In this document: positions 33,550 through 42,768 of the stretch, piece by piece
Position numbering within the stretch: the stretch's first letter is position 1
Layout of the letters: each line of letters begins with the position of its first letter
NCBI GenBank assembly: GCA_016744855.1
Contig: JADGDO010000007.1
Coordinates: 1 to 64,000 of the forward strand
DNA length: 64,000 nucleotides
Direction: 5' to 3'
From: Candidatus Fermentibacteraceae bacterium
GTDB lineage: Bacteria > Fermentibacterota > Fermentibacteria > Fermentibacterales > JCC-6
The notes under the pieces: generated by a model
Told to the model about the DNA's origin: nothing
What the model saw: the letters and a program-made list of their open reading frames with translations, nothing else
Databases searched by the model: none
Program-made: the position numbers and the translations under genes

Positions 33550-33579
33550 AAAAAGGACCGCCTGTTAAAGGCGGTCCTT
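33550..33579 (-). terminator. Intrinsic terminator of the rnf operon
   Basis: AAGGACCGCC/GGCGGTCCTT perfect 10-bp stem with a 7-nt loop, followed on the minus strand by a short T run. It sits 20 bp after the rnfB stop and separates rnf from the yedF unit. Confidence 0.88.
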
Positions 33580-33598
33580 CCGTTCGATTGTCAGGTTC

Positions 33599-34651
33599 CT
33601 ACTGCTGAGAGAGAACCCCGCCCATCATCTTGATGGATTTTTTCGGGCACTTCTCAACGCACTGGCCGCAACCGATGCACTTATCAGCTATTACTGTGTG
33701 TTTCTCCTTCAGAGAACCCTCAATAGCATCGGTCGGGCAGACTCTTGTGCAGAGAGTACAACCTATACATGTAGTATCTATAAATGCCTTTGGCCTAACA
33801 GGAATGCCGTCGATGATCGCACCTGTAGGGCATTCAGCAGCACACAAGCCACAATTGATGCATTTGTCCGGATTGATTTTGGCAAGAAAGCCGTCAATCT
33901 CAACAGCATCGACAGGACAAACCTTTGCACATTTCCTGCATCCAATACAGGCAACTGAACATGACTTGCGGGCGATTCCGCCTTTGTCTTTACTGGAACA
34001 GGCAACAATAACCTTGCGATTGGCAGGCCAGAGCACAATAACGTTTCTCGGGCAGGCTTCAATACACTTGCCGCAAGCTACGCATTTTTCAGTATCTATC
34101 AGTGGAATACCGTTGTCTCCCATGCTCATCGCATCAAATGGACAGACAGTGATACAATCGCCGCCACCGAGGCAGCCATATGTGCATGCCTTGTGTCCAC
34201 CCATAACCATCGAAATGGATGTACAATCAGCAGGACCGTTGTAATTGAAGGCATTCACTGCTGATTTTCCACCATTACAGAGGATGATTGCAGTAACCTT
34301 TTCCTTTTCCTCCGCTACAGTACCCATGATCTTGGCGACTTCTGCGTTTACTGCAGAGCTGGCCGCCGTACATCCGGAAACTGGAGCATTCCCCTCAACA
34401 ACAGCAATAGCAAAAGCGCTGCATCCGGGATAACCGCAACCACCGCAATTCGCGCTGGGAAGAACGTCGAGAATTGCTTCAACTCTTGGATCCTTGGGTA
34501 CAGCGAATTTTTTCGCAGCGAAAGCAAGGCCAAGACCGAGAAGAAGACCAATTGAACCCAACACAATTACCGGGCCCGTTATTGCTGATAAAATTGAATC
34601 GCTCTGCTGTTGAGCAACAAGTACCAGCAAAATCTGTGCTACTGTTATCAT
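33599..34651 (-). CDS. rnfB: Rnf complex subunit RnfB (multi-cluster ferredoxin)
   Basis: 350 aa. It has an N-terminal membrane segment (AITGPVIVLGSIGLLLGLGLAF) and a 4Fe-4S motif NCGGCGYPGCSAFA. Six further Cys groups follow (GDCITVCP, CVACGKCIEACP, CIGCRKCAKVCP, CINCGLCAAECP, CIGCTLCTRVCP, CIGCGQCVEKCP). The C-terminal ferredoxin array is longer than in proteobacterial RnfB, as in acetogens. RnfB takes electrons from reduced ferredoxin. It is last in the order rnfCDGEAB. Confidence 0.95.
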   Translation of the reverse strand: MITVAQILLVLVAQQQSDSILSAITGPVIVLGSIGLLLGLGLAFAAKKFAVPKDPRVEAILDVLPSANCGGCGYPGCSAFAIAVVEGNAPVSGCTAASSAVNAEVAKIMGTVAEEKEKVTAIILCNGGKSAVNAFNYNGPADCTSISMVMGGHKACTYGCLGGGDCITVCPFDAMSMGDNGIPLIDTEKCVACGKCIEACPRNVIVLWPANRKVIVACSSKDKGGIARKSCSVACIGCRKCAKVCPVDAVEIDGFLAKINPDKCINCGLCAAECPTGAIIDGIPVRPKAFIDTTCIGCTLCTRVCPTDAIEGSLKEKHTVIADKCIGCGQCVEKCPKKSIKMMGGVLSQQ

Positions 34652-34654
34652 TTC

Positions 34655-35299
34655 CTATCCTCCCAGTCCGGCGAAGCCCAGGAAGGCAATAGACATGGCT
34701 CCAGCGATTAGAAATGCAATAGGCAATCCTCTCAGAGCTTCGGGAACATTTGCCGTTTCCATTCTTTCTCTGAGGCCTGCCATTAACACAAGAGCCAGGG
34801 TAAATCCAATACCTGCAGCCACAGAGTTAATGAGAGAGTAACCGAGAGTGAACTTGTCGTCGATGTTCAACACAGCCACACCAAGGATGGCGCAGTTGGT
34901 TGTAATAAGGGGTAGAAATATGCCAAGGGCATCATAGAGAGCAGGACTGAACTTCTGAAGAATCATCTCCACCAGCTGAACAAGACTTGCTATGATGATG
35001 ATAAATGAGATTGTGCGAAGATATTCCAATCCATTCGGCACAAGCATCTTGTGGTACACGAGCCAGGAGCCCAGTGTAGCAAGAACCATCACAAAAACTA
35101 CTGCGGCACCCATTCCAACAGCACTGTCCAGCTGCTTGGATACACCCAGAAACGGGCAGATACCGAGGAACCGTGACAAAACATAGTTATTGATAAAAAT
35201 TGCACTAACAATTATCGCCATCATCTTTGCAATGCTGAAGGAAGGTTCACCACCCTCAGGAACTGCTATTATCAGTGACATTAGCATTGAATTGATCAT
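34655..35299 (-). CDS. rnfA: Rnf complex subunit RnfA
   Basis: This 214-aa integral membrane protein has six predicted membrane segments. Landmarks are NNYVLSRFLGICPFLGVS near the N-terminus and ITTNCAILGVAVLN in the second half, each with a conserved Cys of the RnfA/RnfE family. The paralogue rnfE is immediately upstream with a 4-bp overlap. Confidence 0.95.
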   Translation of the reverse strand: MINSMLMSLIIAVPEGGEPSFSIAKMMAIIVSAIFINNYVLSRFLGICPFLGVSKQLDSAVGMGAAVVFVMVLATLGSWLVYHKMLVPNGLEYLRTISFIIIIASLVQLVEMILQKFSPALYDALGIFLPLITTNCAILGVAVLNIDDKFTLGYSLINSVAAGIGFTLALVLMAGLRERMETANVPEALRGLPIAFLIAGAMSIAFLGFAGLGG

Positions 35300-35907
35300 T
35301 TGGCACCTCCTCTTTTACGCTTCTCCATTATGTTGAAGAAACCAAGTATGAATGCCATAAGGATGAAAGCTCCCGGGGCGAGAATAGCAATAAGAAGAGG
35401 CTGATTCTGATAGGCTGTTCCAAGAAGGTTGAAACCGAGCCAGCTTCCGTTACCGAGAATTTCTCTGAATGTTGCCATAACAACCATTGCGAGAGTAAAC
35501 CCGAGCCCCATTCCGATGCCGTCAATAATTGAAGGTACCACCTTGTTCTTATTTGCAAATCCCTCTGCTCTTCCAAGAATGATGCAGTTCACCACAATCA
35601 GCGGAATAAAAATTCCGAGACTTTGATGCAATGCAGGTAGATACGCATTCATTAGAAGATCAACGAGTGTAACAAAAGTAGCGATAATCACAATGTAACT
35701 TGGAATTCTCACTTTTGCAGGTATTACCTTCCTGAAAAGCGAGACAAGGAAGTTGGAAGAAACCAGAACAAAAGTTGCTGCTGCTCCCATACCGAGTGCA
35801 TTCTCTACGCTGCTTGTGACAGCAAGAAAAGGACACATACCGAGTGCCTGTTTGAAAACAGGATTCTCTTTCATCATTCCTTTTGAAAATTCCTGTCTCA
35901 GGCTCAT
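35296..35907 (-). CDS. rnfE: Rnf complex subunit RnfE
   Basis: 203-aa integral membrane protein paralogous to RnfA (NPVFKQALGMCPFLAVTSS, LIVVNCIILGRAEGFANKN). RnfA and RnfE form the inverted pair of the membrane core. It starts within 4 bp of the rnfG stop, in frame with tight operon spacing. Confidence 0.95.
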   Translation of the reverse strand: MSLRQEFSKGMMKENPVFKQALGMCPFLAVTSSVENALGMGAAATFVLVSSNFLVSLFRKVIPAKVRIPSYIVIIATFVTLVDLLMNAYLPALHQSLGIFIPLIVVNCIILGRAEGFANKNKVVPSIIDGIGMGLGFTLAMVVMATFREILGNGSWLGFNLLGTAYQNQPLLIAILAPGAFILMAFILGFFNIMEKRKRGGAK

Positions 35908-36506
35908 TGTGCACCCCCTAAAGCCGGTATAAGACCAGCATCGGCAAGAGCATCAAGTCCGTATCTCACGGAGTTTGTAACAGCTCGGGAAGTAATGGTG
36001 CTTGCTGTTATCGAATCGAGCTCACCACCATCTTTTTTTAGAAGAAATCCTGAAGCGTTCAACCCGTCAAACTGGTAGAGGAATTTCTCTGGATTAGAAA
36101 CATTTGCACCGAGTCCGGGAGTTTCCTGCTGAAACAAAATAGAATTCCCGGTAACAATACCCTCTGCATTAACTGCAATCATTGTCTGAACAGTGCTGGA
36201 ATAACCTTTTCCGTAAGCAACGAACAGATACCCTAATTCGCATCCTGTTGAATCTGTAACTGATACTACTGCCAGTGTTTGATCAACATCAGCGTATGGA
36301 TTAGTCAGTTCAGGCACTGAGAGGCTGTCGAACAGCAATTCTCCCTCTGCAAGTGAACCGGCAACATCAATCATAGCATCCAGCTTAGCCTGCTCCTTCT
36401 GCTCGGCAATGATAGGTGAAGTTATGGAATTAACGTAACCGAGTGCAACTGCTGCAATCACTGCAACAAGCATAAGCATGAGTCCGACTTTAAAGATTTC
36501 ACCCAT
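35904..36506 (-). CDS. rnfG: Rnf complex subunit RnfG (covalent FMN)
   Basis: 200 aa. It has one N-terminal membrane segment (FKVGLMLMLVAVIAAVALGYV) and an extracytoplasmic FMN-binding domain. The segment ITASTITSRAVTNSVR contains the S/T-x-A-T-like flavinylation site, normally a threonine carrying FMN by phosphoester linkage (S-T-I-T-S here). It overlaps rnfD by 8 bp and rnfE by 4 bp. No apbE was seen in the window. Confidence 0.93.
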   Translation of the reverse strand: MGEIFKVGLMLMLVAVIAAVALGYVNSITSPIIAEQKEQAKLDAMIDVAGSLAEGELLFDSLSVPELTNPYADVDQTLAVVSVTDSTGCELGYLFVAYGKGYSSTVQTMIAVNAEGIVTGNSILFQQETPGLGANVSNPEKFLYQFDGLNASGFLLKKDGGELDSITASTITSRAVTNSVRYGLDALADAGLIPALGGAQ

Positions 36507-37581
36507 TCTTCTTCACCTCCCCGAAACTAACTGGTTTTGTATACCTATCAATAAGTGGAGTACACAGGTTCATCAAAAGAATTGAGTAACTGCATCCTTC
36601 GGGATAACCACCCCACCTGCGTATTACCATTGTAAGAAGACCAGCACCTATTCCGAATATGATTCTTCCCTTTTTTGTAACGGGAGTAGTAACCATATCG
36701 GTAATCATGAAAAATCCCCCAAGAATTACTCCGCCTGCAAAGAGGTGGAACAGCGGATTTCCATCAAGCCAGCCCGGACCGCCGAAGAGCCATCCAAAGA
36801 GAGCCACAGAACCAAGGTAACTCAGAGGAAGTCTTAACTCTAGGACACCGCGAAGTACCAGATAGAGAGCTCCGAGAAGAAGCATAATCACGCTGGTTTC
36901 ACCAATGCAGCCTCCGATTCGTCCCATGAAAAGATTTTTCATGCTCTCTTTTGAGAAAAGGCTTTCTCTTACTTCCTCGGCTCTCTCCGGTTCACCTTCC
37001 CAACCGAAAGTCTGTTTCAGCACATTTAGAGGAGTAGCACCTGATAGTGCATCAAGCTCGCCTATCTCGCTGAGATTTCCGGTAGGTACACCACAGGCCT
37101 GCACTTCAATATGCTGTCCGTCTCTCCACTCCATGGGAGCGACCCATCCGGCAGTCATTAAAACTGGGAAACTGGCCACAAGGAATGCGCGACCGAGAAG
37201 GGCTGGATTCACAATGTTGTGACCCAGGCCTCCAAAAGCCTGTTTAGCAACAGCAATTGCAAAAGCACTTCCAAGAACAGGAAGCCACCAGGGCACTCCG
37301 GAGGGAACATTGTAAGCAAGCAGTAATCCGGTAACTACAGCGCTTCCGTCGAAAGCAAAGTTAACCGGTCTTTTCATAAATTTCAAGCAGAGCCACTCTG
37401 TCAGTACAGCCGCTCCAACACTCGCACCGACAAGCATCAGTGCTTTTGGTCCGAAGAACCAGAAAGCAGCAATTAGCGCCGGAATTAAAGCAATGACAAC
37501 GTCCCACATTACTCTTTTAGTTTTCTGAGGAGAACCAACATGCGGTGAGACGGCAAGATCAAAAATTCTGTTTTCAGCCAT
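36499..37581 (-). CDS. rnfD: Rnf complex subunit RnfD (covalent FMN)
   Basis: This 360-aa polytopic protein begins with the family N-terminus (SPHVGSPQKTKRVMWDVVIALIPA). GLGHNIVNPALLGRAFL, DALSGATPLNVLK (SGAT flavinylation motif) and TDMVTTPVTKKGRIIFGIG are typical. RnfD is an ion-channel-like membrane subunit. Its start shares one base with the rnfC stop. Confidence 0.95.
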   Translation of the reverse strand: MAENRIFDLAVSPHVGSPQKTKRVMWDVVIALIPALIAAFWFFGPKALMLVGASVGAAVLTEWLCLKFMKRPVNFAFDGSAVVTGLLLAYNVPSGVPWWLPVLGSAFAIAVAKQAFGGLGHNIVNPALLGRAFLVASFPVLMTAGWVAPMEWRDGQHIEVQACGVPTGNLSEIGELDALSGATPLNVLKQTFGWEGEPERAEEVRESLFSKESMKNLFMGRIGGCIGETSVIMLLLGALYLVLRGVLELRLPLSYLGSVALFGWLFGGPGWLDGNPLFHLFAGGVILGGFFMITDMVTTPVTKKGRIIFGIGAGLLTMVIRRWGGYPEGCSYSILLMNLCTPLIDRYTKPVSFGEVKKNG

Positions 37582-38894
37582 TATGCCTCCCTCGCACGGA
37601 TCAGGGCTCTAACTTCGTTCTGAGCGCGTTTGATATAGTGTACCAGATACCTGCCTGAAGGGCAGACATAACTGCACGTTCCACAAGCCATACAATTTAG
37701 AGCGCCAGCTTTTTCAGCGTCTTCCCATTTCTCATATTCTGAAGCGGTTGCGATTGTGCATGGAAGAAGATTTAGAGGACAGACGTCAACACATTTACCG
37801 CACTTGATGCATGGTCCCTCGGCAGTGTCTCTGACCTCTTTGGATGCCATTGCAAGAATTCCACTCGTTCCTTTGGTAACAGGAACACCATCAGTAAACA
37901 GGGCCATTCCCATCATTGGACCGCCCCCGATAAGCCTCTTCACATCTTCTTTGTATCCACCGGCAGCTTCGATAAGGGTAGAAACCGGTGTTCCCACACA
38001 TACGTCGAAATTTCCCGGCTTGTTTACACCCAGCCCGGAGACTGTTGTAATTCTTCTAATTGAAGGCATTCCTTTGCAAACAGCGTCGGCAACTGCAACA
38101 CATGTTCCAACATTCTGAACTACAACTCCTACATTAAGTGGAAGAGCCCCGGCAGGTACCTGGCGACCAACGGCTGCATCGATCAACTGCTTCTCCGCAC
38201 CCTGAGGGTACTGAACTTTCAATCGGACAACTCTGGCTCCCTTTTTCTCTAGAAGCTCGATTGCATCAGGCTTGTTAACTTCGATACCGATACAGGGATC
38301 GCTTACACCCAGTACATGGGCAAGAATGTTCATACCTGTAATTAGATCATCTGCTTTTTCAAGCATAAGACGATGATCTGCAGTAAGATAAGGTTCACAT
38401 TCAACACCGTTGATGATGAGAGTGTCAATCTTAACTCCCGGAGGAGGCGAAAGCTTCACATAAGTCGGGAAGGATGCTCCACCCATTCCACAAATGCCTG
38501 CTTCTTTGATTCTGCTGACAAGCAGAGGGATTTCCGTGTTTTTCCAGTCTGCTATCGGTTCATAAACATTTTCACCATCTTCAGACTCGGTCTTGATTAC
38601 AACAGCGGGACCGCTGCGCATGTGAGGCATCGGGACGTTCTCTATCCTGAGTACCTTTCCATTAACCGGTGAATGAGTTGGCAGGCTGATGAAACCGTTC
38701 TGCTCTCCTATCACTGAACCTTTTGTTACCTCGTCTCCGGGTTTGACAACCGGTTTTGACGGGGCACCAAGGTGCTGACAGAGAGGAACAGTAACCACCT
38801 CGGGAGCAGGGAGTCTCACTACGGCTGCACCGCAGGACAAACCCTTGTTTCCCGGAGGATGTGTACCGCCGGCAAAGCTTTTTACCTTGCTCAT
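37581..38894 (-). CDS. rnfC: Rnf complex subunit RnfC (NADH-binding)
   Basis: 437 aa. It has an N-terminal barrel-sandwich region (FAGGTHPPGNKGLSC, LPTHSPVNGKVLRIE), a Rossmann-like NAD/FMN part (GICGMGGASFPTYVKLSPP), an SLBB segment and two 4Fe-4S motifs (CIKCGKCVDVCPLNLLP and CMACGTCSYVCPSGRYLV). RnfC passes electrons to NAD+. First gene of the operon, behind a GGAGG-type site. The complex couples ferredoxin:NAD+ electron flow to Na+ or H+ export, typical of anaerobes. Confidence 0.96.
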   Translation of the reverse strand: MSKVKSFAGGTHPPGNKGLSCGAAVVRLPAPEVVTVPLCQHLGAPSKPVVKPGDEVTKGSVIGEQNGFISLPTHSPVNGKVLRIENVPMPHMRSGPAVVIKTESEDGENVYEPIADWKNTEIPLLVSRIKEAGICGMGGASFPTYVKLSPPPGVKIDTLIINGVECEPYLTADHRLMLEKADDLITGMNILAHVLGVSDPCIGIEVNKPDAIELLEKKGARVVRLKVQYPQGAEKQLIDAAVGRQVPAGALPLNVGVVVQNVGTCVAVADAVCKGMPSIRRITTVSGLGVNKPGNFDVCVGTPVSTLIEAAGGYKEDVKRLIGGGPMMGMALFTDGVPVTKGTSGILAMASKEVRDTAEGPCIKCGKCVDVCPLNLLPCTIATASEYEKWEDAEKAGALNCMACGTCSYVCPSGRYLVHYIKRAQNEVRALIRAREA

Positions 38895-39036
38895 GCTCCT
38901 CCATTGTTAGTGTTACATTCTATATTGTTATCTATGATCTATTTACAAATCTATTTCAATCAGATTTAACTGACAGTAAAAGCAAAAATTATAAACCTTT
39001 TGGATTACTCTAATATACAAGATTTGAGAACTGTTT

Positions 39037-39489
39037 TCAGTCCTTAAGAAGTTTGTCGAGTTCCTCACGGAATTGGAGTACATCACGAAACTGCCGGTAA
39101 ACACTTGCAAATCTGACATAGGCTACCTGATCCACATCCTGCAGCAATTCCATAACACATTCACCGATAAATGCTCCCTGCACCTCGTCAGGGTATTCCT
39201 CGGTTATTCTGGCTATGATCTGCTCAACAAGAAGATGTATTTGCTGGCTTGAAACAGGACGTTTTTCGCAGGAACGCTCAATACCCTTTTCAAGCTTCTT
39301 CGGATCAAAGGGTTCCCGAAGACCGTTTTTCTTCACAACAGACGGGTAGCTGGTTTCAATGTATTCGTATGTAGTGAAACGGTATCCGCATTCATTGCAC
39401 TCCCGCCTTCGCCTGGTAGCGCGGCCATCTTTCACAGTACGGGAGTCAATTACCCTGTCATTGCTGTTTGAACATCTTGGACATCTCAT
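39037..39489 (-). CDS. nrdR: Transcriptional repressor NrdR
   Basis: 150 aa after choosing the ATG at 39489, which starts the family N-terminus MRCPRCSNSNDRVIDSR. Zinc ribbon CPRC...CNECGYRF is followed by an ATP-cone domain (VVKKNGLREPFDPKKLEKGI). NrdR represses ribonucleotide reductase genes in response to dATP/ATP. The frame extends 12 codons further without a good start. It stands alone between rnfC and the tRNA cluster. Confidence 0.95.
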   Translation of the reverse strand: MRCPRCSNSNDRVIDSRTVKDGRATRRRRECNECGYRFTTYEYIETSYPSVVKKNGLREPFDPKKLEKGIERSCEKRPVSSQQIHLLVEQIIARITEEYPDEVQGAFIGECVMELLQDVDQVAYVRFASVYRQFRDVLQFREELDKLLKD

Positions 39490-39586
39490 AAGGTTGTTAC
39501 TACAAACGAAAAAGCTGCTCGTCAAGACTCAATATCATCAAAGCTTGACGAATCCGTGTTCTATTCTTAGTATTGGGCTCTTCGGT

Positions 39587-39663
39587 GGTGGGTGTAGTTC
39601 AGTTGGTAGAGCCCCTGATTGTGGTTCAGGTGGTCGCCGGTTCAAGCCCGGTCACCCACCCCA
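39587..39663 (+). tRNA. tRNA-His (GTG)
   Basis: Cloverleaf with a 7-bp acceptor GTGGGTG/CACCCAC, extra G-1 at 39587 opposite discriminator C73 (the His identity pair), anticodon loop TTGTGGT and encoded CCA. The T-arm has GTTCAAG. Confidence 0.96.
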
Positions 39664-39668
39664 TCGAT

Positions 39669-39744
39669 GCGCTCCTGGCTCAATTGGCAGAGCAACGGAC
39701 TCTTAATCCGTGGGTTCCGGGTTCAAGTCCCGGGGGGCGTACCA
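39669..39744 (+). tRNA. tRNA-Lys (CTT)
   Basis: Acceptor GCGCTCC pairs with GGGGCGT (with G-U pairs). Anticodon loop CTCTTAA gives CTT, T-loop TTCAAGT, discriminator A and encoded CCA. It starts 5 bp after tRNA-His. Confidence 0.95.
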
Positions 39745-39785
39745 TGGGGACATGCAGGCGTGTCCCCAATAAAATCTTTGTCGGA

Positions 39786-39862
<77 letters not shown>

Positions 39863-39869
39863 CAAAAAT

Positions 39870-39904
39870 ATGGCTGTCGGGAAAATCCCCGGCAGCCATT
39901 TTTT
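39870..39904 (+). terminator. Intrinsic terminator of the tRNA cluster
   Basis: ATGGCTGTCGGG/CCCGGCAGCCAT 12-bp stem (one G-U) with a 6-nt loop, followed by six T's. Also lies downstream of the convergent S41 peptidase gene. Confidence 0.9.
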
Positions 39905-39939
39905 ATACTCAATTTCCGTATTTGCTATCTAGTAGAAGA

Positions 39940-40950
39940 TCAAAGCTCTTCTATCAGATCAATGGCATATTCCAGTATCGGATCTTCCTCACCCTGGAAA
40001 TCTTCTTCCGTTACATCCAGAACAATATCCGGTACTATCCCGTACCATTCAATCGGTTCATCCCTAACGGTTCTTCCGCTCCATGTCCCTAGTGTGTAAG
40101 ACCAGCCGCTGGGAAGGTCTTTCCATTCCGGTGCAATTGTGGCTCCAAAGGTTGTGTCGCCAATAAGGGTGACATTGGGAAGTTCATGCATCATGGCAAC
40201 GAACTCCTCTGAAGAGCTTGCACAATGCTGACCGATAAGCAGGTATATCTCTCCCTGGTACTGCATGGGGCCCATTGGAGTGTTGTTAAACACTGCGTTG
40301 GTGCAGTCTTCATAGTCCGGACCGGATCTCTCCCTGATCAGCCACCCCGGGCATTCTTCCAAGGTAAATCTTCCCACTACTTTCGGGATCATGAAGTCGC
40401 TTCCCCCTCCATTCATACGCACATCGATAATGATCCCCGGCTTGTCCTGGCAGAGCTCAACGAACTCGTCAACGATTCCAATATTCAAACCGTGCTTCCA
40501 GGAATTGATTGAGAGGTAAGGCAAAGAATCGGGATTGCAATATCCCACTCCGGTGGAATATCCAGTAAATCCGTATTCGCTGAAGTAATAAGTATTTAGA
40601 AGTGATTCGCTGTAATTGTTAAAGATCTCAGGGAAATAGGTTCTTATCATCACATTTTCCGGATCGATCAGCCAGATGTGCCCGTCTTCCAGTTCACTCA
40701 GCATGGGCAGCACGGCATTCATCATAAGCTCCTCATAGGTCGTGGCAGATTCAGCCATCGGAAGATACTTGCCGTAAGAAAGTTCCCAGTTGATTGACTT
40801 AATGGTAAACTCAGGATATGTGATTTCGTAGGCTTCCCATACAGTGATAAAGTCTGCTGTAATTGCAGAATTAGGAGAGGTCCCAACAGGGCTTTCCACA
40901 CATCCCAAAGCCAGGAAAAGGAGAGGAAGAAGAAGCATGGAGTATCTCAT
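39940..40950 (-). CDS. S41-family peptidase-like lipoprotein
   Basis: 336 aa. It has a lipoprotein signal peptide with lipobox LALGC (Cys17). The C-terminal half has the tail-specific protease fold: PGIIIDVRMNGGGSDF, then the region LIGQHCASSSEEFVAMM with the presumed nucleophile Ser, and GDTTFGATIAPEW. No PDZ domain is obvious. Probably a cell-envelope protease; substrate unknown. It follows the outer-membrane protein gene with a 4-bp overlap. Confidence 0.8.
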   Translation of the reverse strand: MRYSMLLLPLLFLALGCVESPVGTSPNSAITADFITVWEAYEITYPEFTIKSINWELSYGKYLPMAESATTYEELMMNAVLPMLSELEDGHIWLIDPENVMIRTYFPEIFNNYSESLLNTYYFSEYGFTGYSTGVGYCNPDSLPYLSINSWKHGLNIGIVDEFVELCQDKPGIIIDVRMNGGGSDFMIPKVVGRFTLEECPGWLIRERSGPDYEDCTNAVFNNTPMGPMQYQGEIYLLIGQHCASSSEEFVAMMHELPNVTLIGDTTFGATIAPEWKDLPSGWSYTLGTWSGRTVRDEPIEWYGIVPDIVLDVTEEDFQGEEDPILEYAIDLIEEL

Positions 40951-41573
40951 AGTTCAACCCCCAGTCCAGCCATGAGTTTCCAGCTGTTCATATTGTTCAC
41001 TTCGGTGACCTGCCAACCCTGGAATTCATCTCTGGAAACAAGGGAGTAATCCGCTTCCCCCTGGAGAAATAGGGAACCTCTGAGCGGAATTCTCACTCCA
41101 GCTCCCAGGGTCAACCCGGGTGCCCGCGTGACCGGGTCATTGTCTGTTACCTCAAGGTCACCGTGAACATAGGTTTTCCTAAGGTAACTCCAGTGCACAC
41201 CAGCACCAGCTCTGACGAAGGGAGTAATATGGTTTGTGGGATATTGCCATCTCAGGCAGAGTTCGATGTGCCACTCACCCACTTGCTGTATTCTGGAACT
41301 GGAGTCAGACTCACATTCCCATTTGTAGCTTCCGGTGGGCACGAAGCACTCTATACCAAGTGCTATGGAGCTGTTCAGGGACTCGCTGGTTCGCAGAATC
41401 ATACAAGATGTCCCCGAAGATTCGTTGAAATCAATCTCTTCGGGAAGCTGTGTTTCCATAGAAAAGTCAGAGATTGACAGTCCTCCAAGAAAAACAAGGT
41501 CCATAGCCATAGAGTTTGAAACGATTAGCAGGAGTATTGCAAAAGACGCCAATTGTCCTTTATTCTGTTCCAT
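40947..41573 (-). CDS. Outer-membrane beta-barrel protein
   Basis: 208 aa with a signal peptide (LASFAILLLIVSNSMA). The mature protein is rich in alternating aromatic/hydrophobic strands (GEWHIELCLRWQYP, ITPFVRAGAGVHWSYL, GLTLGAGVRIPLRGSLFLQ, SWKLMAGLGVEL), as in OmpX/OmpW-like small barrels. Function unknown. Forms a two-gene unit with the S41 lipoprotein. Confidence 0.75.
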   Translation of the reverse strand: MEQNKGQLASFAILLLIVSNSMAMDLVFLGGLSISDFSMETQLPEEIDFNESSGTSCMILRTSESLNSSIALGIECFVPTGSYKWECESDSSSRIQQVGEWHIELCLRWQYPTNHITPFVRAGAGVHWSYLRKTYVHGDLEVTDNDPVTRAPGLTLGAGVRIPLRGSLFLQGEADYSLVSRDEFQGWQVTEVNNMNSWKLMAGLGVEL

Positions 41574-41602
41574 TTATCAGAATCCTTTCTCTATTTTGTT
41601 GC

Positions 41603-41631
41603 ATCATAGTTATGTATAAATAAGGTAACAA
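41603..41631 (-). promoter_or_regulatory. Promoter of the outer-membrane protein/S41 unit
   Basis: Minus-strand TTGTTA (41626-41631) and TATGAT (41603-41608) spaced by 17 bp, 30 bp upstream of the ATG. The rest of 41632-41837 holds no gene I can support. Confidence 0.55.
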
Positions 41632-41837
41632 GGAATGCAGGGCAAGGTTCGGCGAGTTTGAAACAGTCTCTGAACAGAGCTGAAATGAATTTATTGAAAG
41701 ACTTCTGGAGATTTGCGTTGACCTGTTGTTCTTCAAGTGTGCAGGTTTATTTGCCCACAAACCGATCTTGATTAGTTTAATGCCTGATAGGTCAGCATTA
41801 ATAAGTATTTTCCTGTCTGTGTTCAAAAGCTCCTCTA

Positions 41838-41868
41838 TTGACAATCGCAGTTTTTATTTGCAGATAGT
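41838..41868 (+). promoter_or_regulatory. Probable promoter of the sigma factor gene
   Basis: A consensus TTGACA at 41838-41843 is followed by GATAGT at 41863-41868 (19-bp spacing, longer than ideal). It is about 58 bp upstream of the TTG start. Confidence 0.45.
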
Positions 41869-41925
41869 AACTCTACAAACTGTAACAATTTAGTGTTACC
41901 GTCAGCGCTAGAGGAGCGTGATTTT

Positions 41926-42768
41926 TTGGGCATAAAGAGGGTCGAGGGAAAATCTCTTGAATTGTATCTCAGAGAAATAGGTTCAAAAGAATCTCTCACA
42001 TCTGAAGAAGAAGCCGACCTTGCCGGCAAAATAAAAGCTAATGACCATTTAGCTCAGGAAACTCTGGTTGAGGCCAATTTAAGGTTTGTTGTAAGTATTG
42101 CCAAACAGTATGCTAACCAGGGAGTTGCCCTTGAGGATCTAATCAGTGAGGGTAACGTAGGCCTTATCAGAGCAGCCCGTGGATTCGATGAGAAGAGAGG
42201 CTGCCGCTTCATTACCTATGCCGTATGGTGGATAAAACAGGCAATTCTTCAAACCCTTGCAGAGAACTCACGAATAGTAAGGTTGCCTCTTAACAGAGTA
42301 AACGAATTGTATCGAATGGGAAGGGCCTCAAGAGAACTCGGTCATAATCTCGGACGTGCTCCTTCAACAGACGAGATAGCAGGGCAACTTGATGTTCCCA
42401 GAAAAAACATAGAGGGAATGCTTTCAATTCACAGTACACACCTCTCTCTGGACCGACCTGTTTATGATGGAAGCGATAAGACATTCCAGGATATGATACC
42501 ATCGAAAGACAGCGAATCTCCCGAAGATGCAGTCATTGAAGATTCACTGAAAGACAGTGTACTCGAAATGCTTGAAGCCTTGGATATTCGAGAAAAAACG
42601 ATTATCAGTCTTTTCTTCGGTCTGAGTACTAACAGAAGGCACACACTTGCTGAAATAGGTCGCACGATGGGAATAAGTCGTGAAAGAGTACGGCAGCTGA
42701 AAAACAGAGCTATAGAAAAGCTTCAGAAGTGCTATGATTCCAACACAATGTTGATGCTTATTGACTGA
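41926..42768 (+). CDS. Sigma-70 family RNA polymerase sigma factor (RpoD/SigA-like)
   Basis: 280 aa. Region 1.2 (SLELYLREIGSKESLT), region 2 (LRFVVSIAKQYANQGVALEDLISEGNVGLIRAARGFDEKRG in part, CRFITYAVWWIKQAI), region 3 and region 4 (RRHTLAEIGRTMGISRERVRQLKNRAIEKL) are all present. Region 1.1 is absent, so it is either a short primary sigma or an RpoD-like group 2 factor. I chose TTG at 41926 with GAGGAG 9 bp upstream; an upstream GTG at 41893 has none. Its stop abuts the stop of the convergent DUF3343 gene. Confidence 0.92.
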   Translation: MGIKRVEGKSLELYLREIGSKESLTSEEEADLAGKIKANDHLAQETLVEANLRFVVSIAKQYANQGVALEDLISEGNVGLIRAARGFDEKRGCRFITYAVWWIKQAILQTLAENSRIVRLPLNRVNELYRMGRASRELGHNLGRAPSTDEIAGQLDVPRKNIEGMLSIHSTHLSLDRPVYDGSDKTFQDMIPSKDSESPEDAVIEDSLKDSVLEMLEALDIREKTIISLFFGLSTNRRHTLAEIGRTMGISRERVRQLKNRAIEKLQKCYDSNTMLMLID

